DNA of 6,132 nucleotides from Bacteroidales bacterium UBA1187 (GCA_002309835.1 DBYL01000038.1:1964-8095), one strand, 5' to 3'. Positions 1 to 6,061 are shown, counted from the stretch's first letter. A program made the numbers and translations. Notes: generated by a model from the letters alone, not told the origin.

Positions 1-614
1 TCGTTCTGGTAGTTCTTCGCCGCATTGATACCACCTTGCGCAGCAATCGAGTGCGCACGGCGCGGGCTATCCTGGATACAGAAGTTAAGTACATTGAATC
101 CCATCTCGGCGAGCGAAGCTGCAGCCGAAGCACCGGCCAGACCCGTACCGATCACGATGACGTCCAGACGACGTTTGTTAGCGGGGTTAACGAGTTTCTG
201 ATGGTTCTTATAGTTCGTCCATTTCAGCTCCAGCGGACCTGCAGGAATCTTCGCCATCTCAGGAGTGATCACCTTGACGTTCTTCTCGCTCGGCGTAGCC
301 ATCACTTCTGCAGCTGCTTTAGCAGCTTTGCCGGCTTTCTTCGCAGCCTTAACAGCAGCGTCAACAGCCTCTTTCACCTCAGCGCGTTGCGCTACTTTCT
401 CTGCGCGTGCTTGGATTTCCGCAGCGGCTTCTTGTGCTTTTGCTGCTACCTCAGCAGCCACCTCAGCAGCTACTTTTTTCGCTTTCTTTACTGCCTTCTG
501 CACTTCCGGATCAGCAGCGATCTCTTTGGCTGCTTTTTGTGCTTTCGCTACAGTCTCTTGTGCTTTTGCTGCTACTTTCTTCGCAGCATCAAGAATATCT
601 TCTTTCTTTGCCAT
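1..614 (-). CDS. frdA: Fumarate reductase/succinate dehydrogenase flavoprotein subunit, 3'-truncated by window edge, with unusual N-terminal extension
   Basis: This is the catalytic FAD subunit of the membrane-bound quinol:fumarate reductase/succinate dehydrogenase, which interconverts fumarate and succinate on the cytoplasmic face with FrdB and FrdC. About 204 residues are visible and the C-terminus lies beyond base 1. From residue 120 the protein reads like a normal Bacteroidales FrdA: MAKIPAGPLELKWTNYK, the FAD dinucleotide-binding motif GTGLAG (156-161), and HSIAAQGGINAA, whose His188 aligns with the covalent FAD-binding histidine. Residues 1-119 are an extra Ala/Lys/Glu-rich segment in the same open frame. 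I chose the ATG at 612-614 because it lies 12 bases after the frdC stop and the frame is uninterrupted; starting at Met120 would leave a gap of about 370 bases. There is no clear Shine-Dalgarno site, as is usual in this phylum. The enzyme identity is secure; the true start is less so. It could also be named sdhA, since direction cannot be read from sequence. Confidence 0.93.
   Translation of the reverse strand, partial: MAKKEDILDAAKKVAAKAQETVAKAQKAAKEIAADPEVQKAVKKAKKVAAEVAAEVAAKAQEAAAEIQARAEKVAQRAEVKEAVDAAVKAAKKAGKAAKAAAEVMATPSEKNVKVITPEMAKIPAGPLELKWTNYKNHQKLVNPANKRRLDVIVIGTGLAGASAAASLAEMGFNVLNFCIQDSPRRAHSIAAQGGINAAKNYQN
258..614 (-). other. Ala/Lys/Glu-rich N-terminal extension of FrdA (119 residues)
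   Basis: The first 100 residues contain 37 Ala, 21 Lys, 11 Glu, 11 Val and 6 Gln, with one Gly, one Pro and no aromatic residue or Cys. Typical stretches are AKKVAAKAQE, EVAAEVAAKAQEAAAE and AVKAAKKAGKAAKAAAE. Val/Ile recur at roughly 4-, 7- and 11-residue steps (for example 38, 42, 48, 52, 56 and 67, 74, 80, 84, 88), which fits a long amphipathic helix or weak coiled coil. A break at ADPE (34-37) may split it into two helices. The tail ends near residue 105, and a short linker leads to the conventional FrdA start at Met120. The composition recalls histone H1-like, LEA-like or apolipoprotein-like repeats, but that is compositional similarity only. No signal peptide or membrane helix is visible. 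The function is unknown. Confidence 0.8.
430..575 (-). repeat. In-frame 20-bp direct repeat pair within the FrdA extension
   Basis: An identical 20-base sequence occurs at 430-449 and at 556-575. The copies are 126 bases apart, exactly 42 codons, so both are read in the same frame and encode VAAKAQE (residues 14-20 and 56-62). Between them, at about 443-470, a shorter near-tandem GAGGTNGCNGC unit encodes EVAAEVAA. This suggests the extension grew by internal duplication, although convergent Ala/Lys codon use could contribute. Confidence 0.7.
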
Positions 615-626
615 AGTCGTAATTCA

Positions 627-1322
627 TTAAGCGCAGAGCATGCCAATGCCCATGCCGAGGTAATACAATACAACAATTGCGAACGGAAGAACCGCTAACG
701 TAGCTACAATACAACCGATCACTTTGATGCGCTTCATCCAAACGAGGTTGTTCCAACCCAGCGTGTGGAGAGCCGACCAAACGCCGTGATTCAGGTGGAA
801 CCATAGTGCGCAGAGCCAAATCAGATACAAGCCGCAGTAAACTTGACCCCAGATAGGCTCAGTAAACAGCGCCTTTACATAAGCAGCACCGTTCTGCGGG
901 TCGAAAGCACCGGTCTCAAGTCCGGTAATCTCCGCAAACTGCATCTTAAACCAGAAGTTGTAGAGGTGCAACACCAGAAAACCAAGCACACAGAAACCGA
1001 GCACGAGCATGTTCTCCGAAGCCCAGTCCACGCCTTCTTTCTTACCAGTCACCGCGTACCTGTCGCTACCGCGAGCTGCACGGTTCTGAATGGTAAGATA
1101 GATAGCATAGCAGAAATGCACCAGCACCAGGAATGCCAGACCCAGCGTGCCGATAAGGGCATACCAGTTAGCTCCAAGCAAGTGGCAAATCATGTTGTAA
1201 GCGTCCTCCGAGAATACCACAGCCAGGTTCATGCAACCGTGGAAAATCAAGAAGAGCACCAACGCCAGGCCGCTGATCGACATCACGAACTTACGGCCGA
1301 TAGATGAATCTTTTAACCACAT
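627..1322 (-). CDS. frdC: Fumarate reductase/succinate dehydrogenase cytochrome b subunit (type B, diheme)
   Basis: This is the membrane anchor of the complex, 231 residues, a normal length for the Bacteroidetes family. It exchanges electrons between the menaquinone pool and FrdB/FrdA through two b-type hemes. The opening MWLKDSSIGRK and the sequence LGWNNLVW near residues 188-195 are typical of the family. Five hydrophobic segments are visible, at about 12-36, 50-78, 104-126, 157-180 and 198-225. His28, His69, His119 and His176 (or His179) fall in these segments and are the likely heme ligands, by comparison with the Wolinella-type diheme subunit. The ATG lies 27 bases after the trxB stop, and the TAA is 12 bases before frdA. 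The frdC-frdA order is the usual one for this complex in the phylum. No fault is visible in the reading frame. Confidence 0.94.
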   Translation of the reverse strand: MWLKDSSIGRKFVMSISGLALVLFLIFHGCMNLAVVFSEDAYNMICHLLGANWYALIGTLGLAFLVLVHFCYAIYLTIQNRAARGSDRYAVTGKKEGVDWASENMLVLGFCVLGFLVLHLYNFWFKMQFAEITGLETGAFDPQNGAAYVKALFTEPIWGQVYCGLYLIWLCALWFHLNHGVWSALHTLGWNNLVWMKRIKVIGCIVATLAVLPFAIVVLYYLGMGIGMLCA

Positions 1323-1349
1323 AGATTAGATTGTTTGTTAGAGTTAATA

Positions 1350-2282
1350 TTATAGTGATTTGATATATTTGTCTGCTTCGATAGCCGCTTTTGCACCGCT
1401 TCCTGCTGCAACGATAGCCTGACGGTAATGCGGGTCAGCGCAGTCTCCGGCGGCAAACACACCCGGCACATTCGTGCGCGGACTGTCGCCATCCACGAGG
1501 ATATACCCCTCCGCATCGCGATGCAGATAATCCTTGAAGATCTCCGTATTCGGATGATGACCGATAGCAAGGAAGAAACCGTCTATCTCAATGTGACGTT
1601 GCTCCTCATCGGCTTCACCTTTGCGATAGATCAGATCCGCACCTTGCACCTTACCTTCACCCGTCAACTGAATCGTGTTGTGCTCAAAGAGCACCTCTAT
1701 CTTCGGGTTATTCAGTACGCGCTGCTGCATGATCTCTGAGGCGCGCAGATACGGCTTACGCACAATCATATACACTTTCTCGCAGAGCCCCGCGAGGTAG
1801 TTCGCCTCTTCGCACGCCGTGTCGCCACCGCCTACTACGGCTACGGTCTTCTTGCGATAGAAGAAACCGTCGCAGGTCGCACAAGCACTCACGCCACGAC
1901 CGCGATAAGTACGCTCACTCTCGAGGCCAAGGTATTTCGCGCTCGCACCGGTAGCAACAATCACTGCATCGGCTTCAAACTCCTGCTCGTCCTCGACAAC
2001 CACTTTCTTCGGGCTCACCGAGAAATCCACTTTCGTCACAATACCCGACACGAACTGCGTGCCGAAGCGCTCTGCCTGACGACGCATATCATCCATCATC
2101 GTGAATGGTTCTACGCCATCCGGATAACCCGGGAAATTCTCCACCTCGGTCGTGGTAGTCAACTGTCCGCCGAGTTGCGGACCCTCTATCAGCACCGGAG
2201 ACAGGTTCGCACGCGCCGCATAAATCGCTGCCGTATATCCCGCAGGGCCGCTACCGATAATCAAACATTTTACTCTATTCAT
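1350..2282 (-). CDS. trxB: Thioredoxin-disulfide reductase
   Basis: This cytoplasmic flavoenzyme uses NADPH to reduce thioredoxin, supplying electrons for protein disulfide reduction and ribonucleotide reductase. At 310 residues it has the length of a low-molecular-weight bacterial TrxB. Motifs in order are the FAD site GSGPAG (10-15), VATGA (109-113), the redox-active CATC (Cys134 and Cys137), the NADPH-binding GGGDTA (151-156), VRKPYLRA (174-181), which corresponds to the NADPH-phosphate-binding HRRxxxRA region, and the C-terminal FAD-binding GDCADPHYRQ (279-288). All catalytic elements are present. The ATG is 8 bases after the lolA stop, so the two are probably co-transcribed; the stop is 27 bases before frdC. 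RK replaces the more usual RR in the phosphate-binding motif, a conservative change. Confidence 0.96.
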   Translation of the reverse strand: MNRVKCLIIGSGPAGYTAAIYAARANLSPVLIEGPQLGGQLTTTTEVENFPGYPDGVEPFTMMDDMRRQAERFGTQFVSGIVTKVDFSVSPKKVVVEDEQEFEADAVIVATGASAKYLGLESERTYRGRGVSACATCDGFFYRKKTVAVVGGGDTACEEANYLAGLCEKVYMIVRKPYLRASEIMQQRVLNNPKIEVLFEHNTIQLTGEGKVQGADLIYRKGEADEEQRHIEIDGFFLAIGHHPNTEIFKDYLHRDAEGYILVDGDSPRTNVPGVFAAGDCADPHYRQAIVAAGSGAKAAIEADKYIKSL

Positions 2283-2290
2283 ATTCCAAT

Positions 2291-2854
2291 TTAAAATCTC
2301 AAATCATTGATATACGTTCCCGCCTCCGCCTTGATGGTATAATTCTGCTTGGCGGTCACGAACTTCGGATTTTTCATCTTCAGCGTAGATATCTTCTTCC
2401 CTTCTTTGATCTCCACCTGCAGTGGCATCAGGTCTTCGTTACGCACGCGCAGCGTAAAGCGGTTGATACCGATGCTCTGGTCTTTCGGTGTCAGGGTTAT
2501 TATCGTCTGCTTGCCGTCTGAACTTGCCCGCTCAGTGATATTACATACCTTCACCAGCGCCTTGGCGTACAGGAACGGATTAGCTTCCACCAACTCCTGC
2601 TCCGTCGGATTACTCAGCGTCAACTCATCTGTCTCGCCGGAGTACATATACAGCGTCTTACCGTCATACGCGGCATCGATGGCGAACATCACCAATCGGA
2701 AACAATCGCCATGCATGGTGATCGTCCCGGGATAGTTCATCGGCGCATTCACCTCTTCCGCCACTGCCACCGTGAAATCCGATTGCAGCGTCTTCGTCTC
2801 GAGGTTCGCCAAGAACGAACTCAACACCGTTAATATGGTTAAAAATAGCTTCAC
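2291..2854 (-). CDS. lolA: LolA-like periplasmic outer-membrane lipoprotein carrier
   Basis: This is probably the periplasmic chaperone that takes lipoproteins from the LolCDE transporter to the outer membrane. It has 187 residues. After a hydrophobic N-terminus (MKLFLTILTVLSSFLA), TLQSDFTV matches the start of the first LolA beta strand. Later features are YPGTITMHGDCFRLV (41-55), the hydrophobic-pocket strand MFAIDAAYDGKTLYMYS, the family-typical PFLYAKAL segment near 93-100, and the closing TYINDLRF. The start is GTG, overlapping the ftsK TGA as GTGA. An in-frame stop only eight codons upstream excludes a much longer protein. The N-terminus is short: the usual helix between signal peptide and first strand is absent or merged with the signal sequence. 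ftsK-lolA adjacency is also found in E. coli, which supports the call. Sequence similarity alone is weak in this family. Confidence 0.8.
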   Translation of the reverse strand: MKLFLTILTVLSSFLANLETKTLQSDFTVAVAEEVNAPMNYPGTITMHGDCFRLVMFAIDAAYDGKTLYMYSGETDELTLSNPTEQELVEANPFLYAKALVKVCNITERASSDGKQTIITLTPKDQSIGINRFTLRVRNEDLMPLQVEIKEGKKISTLKMKNPKFVTAKQNYTIKAEAGTYINDLRF

Positions 2855-5448
2855 TTCACTCCTAATTCTTCGAGCAGTTTATCGAGTTGGTCAAGGTCTT
2901 GAATCAGCACGTCTCGTCCCTTGGGTCCTTTATTCGGTCCTACGATACCGGCAGCCTCGAGTTGGTCACTCAGTTTACCGGCTCTGTTATAACCGATCTC
3001 GAACGCGCGCTGCAGACGCGAGGTTGAACCTTCCTGTTTCGTTACTACGTAACGTGCCACGTCTGCGAACATCGGATCGAGTCGTTTCATATCTACGCTT
3101 CCCGGCGCAATCGCATCGCCTTCGCCGCCTTCACCCACGTATTCCGGTAACTGGTACGGCTCGGTATAGCGCTGCTGTTTGGAGATATGTTTGACAATCT
3201 CATCCACCTCCGGTGTATCTACAAACGCGCATTGTACACGCGTGATGTTCGCATTACCTGCATAGAGCGAGTCTCCGCGACCAATCAACTGCTCTGCTCC
3301 CTTCGCATCCAGCACCGTGCGCGAGTCAATCACACTCTGCGTACGCAGGGCGATGCGCGTCGGGATATTCGCCTTGATGACACCCGTCACGATATTCACA
3401 CTCGGACGCTGGGTTGCCAAAATCATATGCATACCTACGGCGCGCGCTTTCTGCGTGATACGTGCGATAGGCGTCTCCACCTGCTTGCCCGCCTGCATAA
3501 TAAAATCGCCGTACTCGTCGATGATAATCACGATATAAGGCAGGTACTGGTGATGCAGGCTATCCGCAACCAACTTATTCGGGTTCAGGCGACGGCGAAC
3601 GAACTTATCGTTATAGTCCTCGAGGTTACGCACACCGGCATCCATCAGCAACTTATAACGGTTCTCCATCTCTATCACGAGCGAGTTGAGCGTATTGATC
3701 ACGCGATCGCAATCGGTAATGACGATCTGCTCGGGATCGGTATCCGGCATCGCCGCCAGATAATGCTTCAGCAGCGGCTTGTACGGCGCAAACTCCACCA
3801 TCTTCGGGTCCACCATCACGAGTTTCAACTCCGCCGGATGTTTCTTGTACAGCAGCGAAGTGATAATCGCATTGATAGCTACCGACTTACCCGTTCCCGT
3901 AGCACCCGCCACGAGCAGGTGCGGCGTCTTCGCCAGGTCGAACATGAATACCTCATTCGTGATTGTTCGTCCATACGCAATCGGCAGACGCATCTTATTC
4001 TCCTCTTGGAAGCGCTTAGAAGCAATCACCGAGTGCATAGATACCACCTGCGGCTTCTCGTTCGGCACCTCGATACCGATAGTACCTTTACCCGGCATCG
4101 GCGCGATGATACGGATACCCGTCGCACTCAAGCTCATCATGATATCATTCTCCAGCGCCTGGATCTTCGCTACGCGAATACCGGCCTTCGGCACAATCTC
4201 ATAGAGCGTCACCGTCGGACCGACTGTCGCTTTGATGCTATCAATCTCTATGCCATAATTACGAAGCGTGGTCACAATGCGCGCTCCATTCGCACGCTGC
4301 TCCTCTTCATTAATCACCGGCGCCGCCTCGTTGTCATACACCTTCAGCAGGTTCAGGCTCGGGAATTTAAAGAACTCCAAATCCTTGCGCGGGTCATACG
4401 GACCGAGTTTCTCGAGTAACTTATCCGGATCCTTGGTATATAACTCATCCTCCTTGACTTTTTCAATCTCCAACTCCGCATCGCCTTCATCCTCTAATCC
4501 ACTAACCCGCTCACCGGCATCACCCATCGGAATCGGTGCGTCGCCTAACGGTTCATCGTTCTCATCCACTACCGGCAGCGGCTCCTCTAATCCACTAACT
4601 CCCTCATCCGCCAATCCGTCTTCTTGTACCGGATCAATCGTCAGCGTGATCTCATCCTCTAATCCGCTCATCCCCTCATCCGCTAATCCTTCACTTTCTT
4701 CCACCGGCAGATCGATGACTACTTCCTCGCTTTCTTCCCTTCCCTCTAGGGAGGGGTCAGAGGTAGGCTTTTCTCTCCTTGCAAACAATCCCGCGCACCA
4801 TGCGCCGAACGCTTTGCAGCGGTCGATGAAGCGCGGATCACTCACGATCAGGAAGATCACCATTGAGAAGACCAGCACCAGCACGATTCCCGTGATCTGG
4901 ATATAACTCGTCAGCCATTGCGCAGCCCATGCGCCGAACTGACCGCCCCAGCGGAACACACCTAAATGCACCATCTGTTGGGCAAAGCCCAAAGTCACCG
5001 AACCCCACAGCACGAGGAACACACCGCAGCAGAAGATCTTAAGCGCAGGAATATCGCGGAACACATGCATCATGCGCAATCCGTATACTCCTACCATCAG
5101 CGCCAGCAGCAGGCTTACAAAACCGAAACTACCGTTAATCAGAAAATGCGCCAAAGCCGCACCGGGAAGACCCAATAGGTTTCGTATCGCTTCGCGATTA
5201 GCCACGCGTTCCGCGCGGTCAAGCATCAGGATATCCTGATCATACGTTCCCGTGAATAGGAAACTCACATAAGCCAACACCGCAATCAACGAAAACATCA
5301 ACAGCAGCACACCTACTACCATCCTCACACGACGATCCGCACAGAAATGACGGATGGCCTCACGCCAGTTGGTTTTCTCCACACGGATGGCTCTTTCCTC
5401 CGGCTGGTCAAACGAAATATCTCTCGATTTAGATGAATGTCTGGGCAT
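2851..5448 (-). CDS. ftsK: FtsK/SpoIIIE-family septal DNA translocase
   Basis: FtsK is a membrane-anchored hexameric ATPase that pumps chromosomal DNA through the closing septum and activates dimer resolution at dif. The 865-residue protein has a basic N-terminal tail, four hydrophobic segments (about 43-66, 97-125, 135-157 and 183-203), an acidic low-complexity linker (about 225-345), and then the motor. Walker A is GATGTGKS (515-522), Walker B is IVIIIDE (Asp644, Glu645), and ATQRPS (678-683) follows. The gamma winged helix occupies about 791-848 and contains EIGYNRAGKLSDQLEAAGIV, the part that reads KOPS-type polarity sequences. The ATG at 5446-5448 precedes a family-like MPRHSSKSRD start, and a promoter-like box lies about 20 bases upstream. 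The TGA overlaps lolA by 4 bases. Two oddities are an in-frame palindromic insertion and internal repeats in the linker (listed separately); the motor itself looks intact. Confidence 0.97.
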   Translation of the reverse strand: MPRHSSKSRDISFDQPEERAIRVEKTNWREAIRHFCADRRVRMVVGVLLLMFSLIAVLAYVSFLFTGTYDQDILMLDRAERVANREAIRNLLGLPGAALAHFLINGSFGFVSLLLALMVGVYGLRMMHVFRDIPALKIFCCGVFLVLWGSVTLGFAQQMVHLGVFRWGGQFGAWAAQWLTSYIQITGIVLVLVFSMVIFLIVSDPRFIDRCKAFGAWCAGLFARREKPTSDPSLEGREESEEVVIDLPVEESEGLADEGMSGLEDEITLTIDPVQEDGLADEGVSGLEEPLPVVDENDEPLGDAPIPMGDAGERVSGLEDEGDAELEIEKVKEDELYTKDPDKLLEKLGPYDPRKDLEFFKFPSLNLLKVYDNEAAPVINEEEQRANGARIVTTLRNYGIEIDSIKATVGPTVTLYEIVPKAGIRVAKIQALENDIMMSLSATGIRIIAPMPGKGTIGIEVPNEKPQVVSMHSVIASKRFQEENKMRLPIAYGRTITNEVFMFDLAKTPHLLVAGATGTGKSVAINAIITSLLYKKHPAELKLVMVDPKMVEFAPYKPLLKHYLAAMPDTDPEQIVITDCDRVINTLNSLVIEMENRYKLLMDAGVRNLEDYNDKFVRRRLNPNKLVADSLHHQYLPYIVIIIDEYGDFIMQAGKQVETPIARITQKARAVGMHMILATQRPSVNIVTGVIKANIPTRIALRTQSVIDSRTVLDAKGAEQLIGRGDSLYAGNANITRVQCAFVDTPEVDEIVKHISKQQRYTEPYQLPEYVGEGGEGDAIAPGSVDMKRLDPMFADVARYVVTKQEGSTSRLQRAFEIGYNRAGKLSDQLEAAGIVGPNKGPKGRDVLIQDLDQLDKLLEELGVK
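2965..2988 (-). other. FtsK gamma-domain DNA-recognition helix
   Basis: These bases encode NRAGKLSD (residues 821-828) in the recognition helix of the winged-helix gamma domain. In E. coli FtsK the DNA-contacting residues are, from memory, Asn1296, Arg1300 and Glu1303. The same spacing here gives Asn821, Lys825 and Asp828: the first is kept and the other two are conservatively changed. The target octamer could differ slightly from the E. coli one; sequence alone cannot settle this. Confidence 0.6.
4489..4692 (-). repeat. Acidic GLADEG(V/M)SGLE repeats in FtsK linker
   Basis: The linker contains GLADEGMSGLED (254-265), GLADEGVSGLEE (278-289) and a shorter RVSGLEDEG (314-322). At the DNA level an identical 17-base sequence occurs at 4490-4506 and 4583-4599, and its first part, with one flanking base, recurs at 4654-4665. 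Near-identical 15-mers also lie at 4603-4617 and 4675-4689. The repeats sit in the flexible region between membrane domain and motor, where length and sequence vary widely among FtsK proteins, so expansion by slippage or recombination should be tolerated. Confidence 0.8.
4735..4770 (-). repeat. Palindromic dispersed-repeat-like insertion in ftsK (KPTSDPSLEGRE)
   Basis: On the minus strand this stretch encodes KPTSDPSLEGRE (residues 227-238), just after the fourth membrane segment. Its core is an inverted repeat: 4737-4744 pairs with 4749-4756 across the loop TCTA, with one G-T pair. The GC-rich palindrome stands apart from the acidic linker that follows. From general memory, PT.NPSLKGR-type peptides recur in unrelated Bacteroidales proteins and between genes as a small dispersed palindromic element. 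That link is recollection and was not checked here. Confidence 0.6.
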
Positions 5449-5468
5449 AGTACCACAAAATTAGCATG

Positions 5469-5476
5469 CAAAAGTA
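5469..5476 (-). promoter_or_regulatory. Candidate -7 box of the ftsK promoter
   Basis: On the minus strand this reads TACTTTTG, an exact match to the Bacteroidetes -7 consensus TAnnTTTG, 20 bases before the ftsK ATG. No TTG lies at the expected 19-21 base spacing; the nearest ones are 12 and 26 bases away, so the -33 element is weak or absent. It would drive ftsK and possibly the whole leftward gene block. Confidence 0.5.
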
Positions 5477-5494
5477 CAAAAAAATTTTCAATAA

Positions 5495-5517
5495 AGAAAA
5501 TACAAAGTGTATTTTTT
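5495..5517. promoter_or_regulatory. Inverted repeat in the divergent spacer, possible operator
   Basis: AAAATAC (5497-5503) and GTATTTT (5509-5515) form a perfect 7-base inverted repeat around AAAGT. It extends to 9 pairs if one G-T pair is allowed. It lies where the ftsK -33 region would fall and upstream of the rseC promoter, so it could be a regulator site. In such A+T-rich DNA it could also be chance. Confidence 0.25.
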
Positions 5518-5557
5518 GACAAAAATGCATTATTTTTCAAATAAAGTTCGTGCGCGC

Positions 5558-5588
5558 TTGTGTATATGAAAAACTTTTTGTACCTTTG
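5558..5588 (+). promoter_or_regulatory. rseC-rnf operon promoter (TTG-N20-TAnnTTTG)
   Basis: TTG at 5558-5560 and TACCTTTG at 5581-5588 are separated by 20 bases, which is the Bacteroidetes housekeeping sigma arrangement. Transcription would start near 5592-5596, leaving only about 10 bases of leader before the rseC ATG at 5605. This excludes the upstream in-frame starts at 5560 and 5566, which fall inside the promoter. Confidence 0.75.
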
Positions 5589-5604
5589 TGCGCTTTTTGT
5601 GATT

Positions 5605-6018
5605 ATGGATGAACTGATTCGACATACAGGAGTGGTATTGAGCGTGGCGGACAAGACTGCCCACGTGGAGATTATCCAGACCAGCGCCTGCTCGGCATGC
5701 AAGGCCAAATCGATGTGTATGTCGGCCGAGAGCCAGCAAAAGGAGATGGATGTCATCATGCTCGAGCCGCTCAAGGTAGGCGATCAGGTAGAGGTGGAGG
5801 TGCGTGAGCGACTGGCGTGGAAAGCAATATTGCTGGCGTATATCCTGCCTTTCGTCGTTATGATGGCGGTGATCGTGGCGCTGGATTTCCTTACCGAGTG
5901 GAGCGAAGCAGTAGTGGGTACGCTCTCCCTCTGCGCCATCGCGCTCTATTACATCGGCCTCAGCGTCTTTAAGCATCGCCTCCAGACGCAGTTCACCTTC
6001 ACAGCGCGCAAAATCTAG
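5605..6018 (+). CDS. rseC: RseC-family membrane protein (SoxR-reducing/Rnf-associated)
   Basis: This is a 137-residue inner-membrane protein of the RseC/MucC family, which in Bacteroidetes commonly precedes the Rnf genes. Family members are linked to SoxR reduction together with Rnf-type (Rsx) complexes in E. coli; the exact role here is inferred to be assembly of, or electron transfer with, Rnf. The N-terminal domain carries a Cys cluster, CSACKAKSMC (Cys29, Cys32, Cys38), which could bind a metal or Fe-S centre. A beta-like segment follows (VGDQVEVEV, 58-66), then two hydrophobic segments at about 71-93 and 102-121 and a short basic C-terminal tail. I chose the ATG at 5605 because the upstream in-frame candidates overlap the promoter and MDELIRHTGVV fits the family start. 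rnfB begins 43 bases after the stop. Confidence 0.87.
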   Translation: MDELIRHTGVVLSVADKTAHVEIIQTSACSACKAKSMCMSAESQQKEMDVIMLEPLKVGDQVEVEVRERLAWKAILLAYILPFVVMMAVIVALDFLTEWSEAVVGTLSLCAIALYYIGLSVFKHRLQTQFTFTARKI

Positions 6019-6061
6019 TCAAACAACAAACATAAATAACAACTAAAACAATCCAAAAAAC

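Noticed and set aside
589..627. ATG at 625-627 overlapping the frdC stop (TAATG)
   Set aside because: It opens a 12-codon frame out of phase with frdA, and nothing suggests it is a gene. It might at most aid translational coupling.
36..698. Plus-strand open frames over frdA and the frdC end (also 265-630 and 407-616), Ala/Phe- or Leu-rich
   Set aside because: They are antisense to the Ala/Lys-rich tail of frdA, whose low-complexity codons keep the opposite strand open. The minus-strand frame continues into a clear FrdA domain.
1345..1360. TATAAT-like sequence upstream of frdC on the minus strand
   Set aside because: Bacteroidetes promoters use TAnnTTTG with an upstream TTG, and neither is found in this short A+T-rich gap.
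3187..4419. Long plus-strand open frame of 410 residues
   Set aside because: It is antisense to the FtsK motor, has an implausible Arg/His-rich composition and no recognisable motif, while the minus strand carries intact Walker motifs.
4737..4756. Reading the GC-rich hairpin as a transcription terminator
   Set aside because: It lies inside the ftsK coding frame, lacks a T-tract, and is better explained as part of a repeat insertion.
4268..4906. Plus-strand Ser/Pro/Asn-rich frame resembling a repetitive surface protein
   Set aside because: It is the reverse reading of the acidic repetitive FtsK linker.
5560..5604. Longer rseC start (GTG 5560 or ATG 5566)
   Set aside because: These codons lie within the promoter, upstream of the predicted transcription start.
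5325..5976. Minus-strand open frames over rseC and the divergent spacer
   Set aside because: They are antisense to rseC, which has a promoter, a Cys cluster and membrane segments on the plus strand. One of them also crosses the A+T-rich promoter region.
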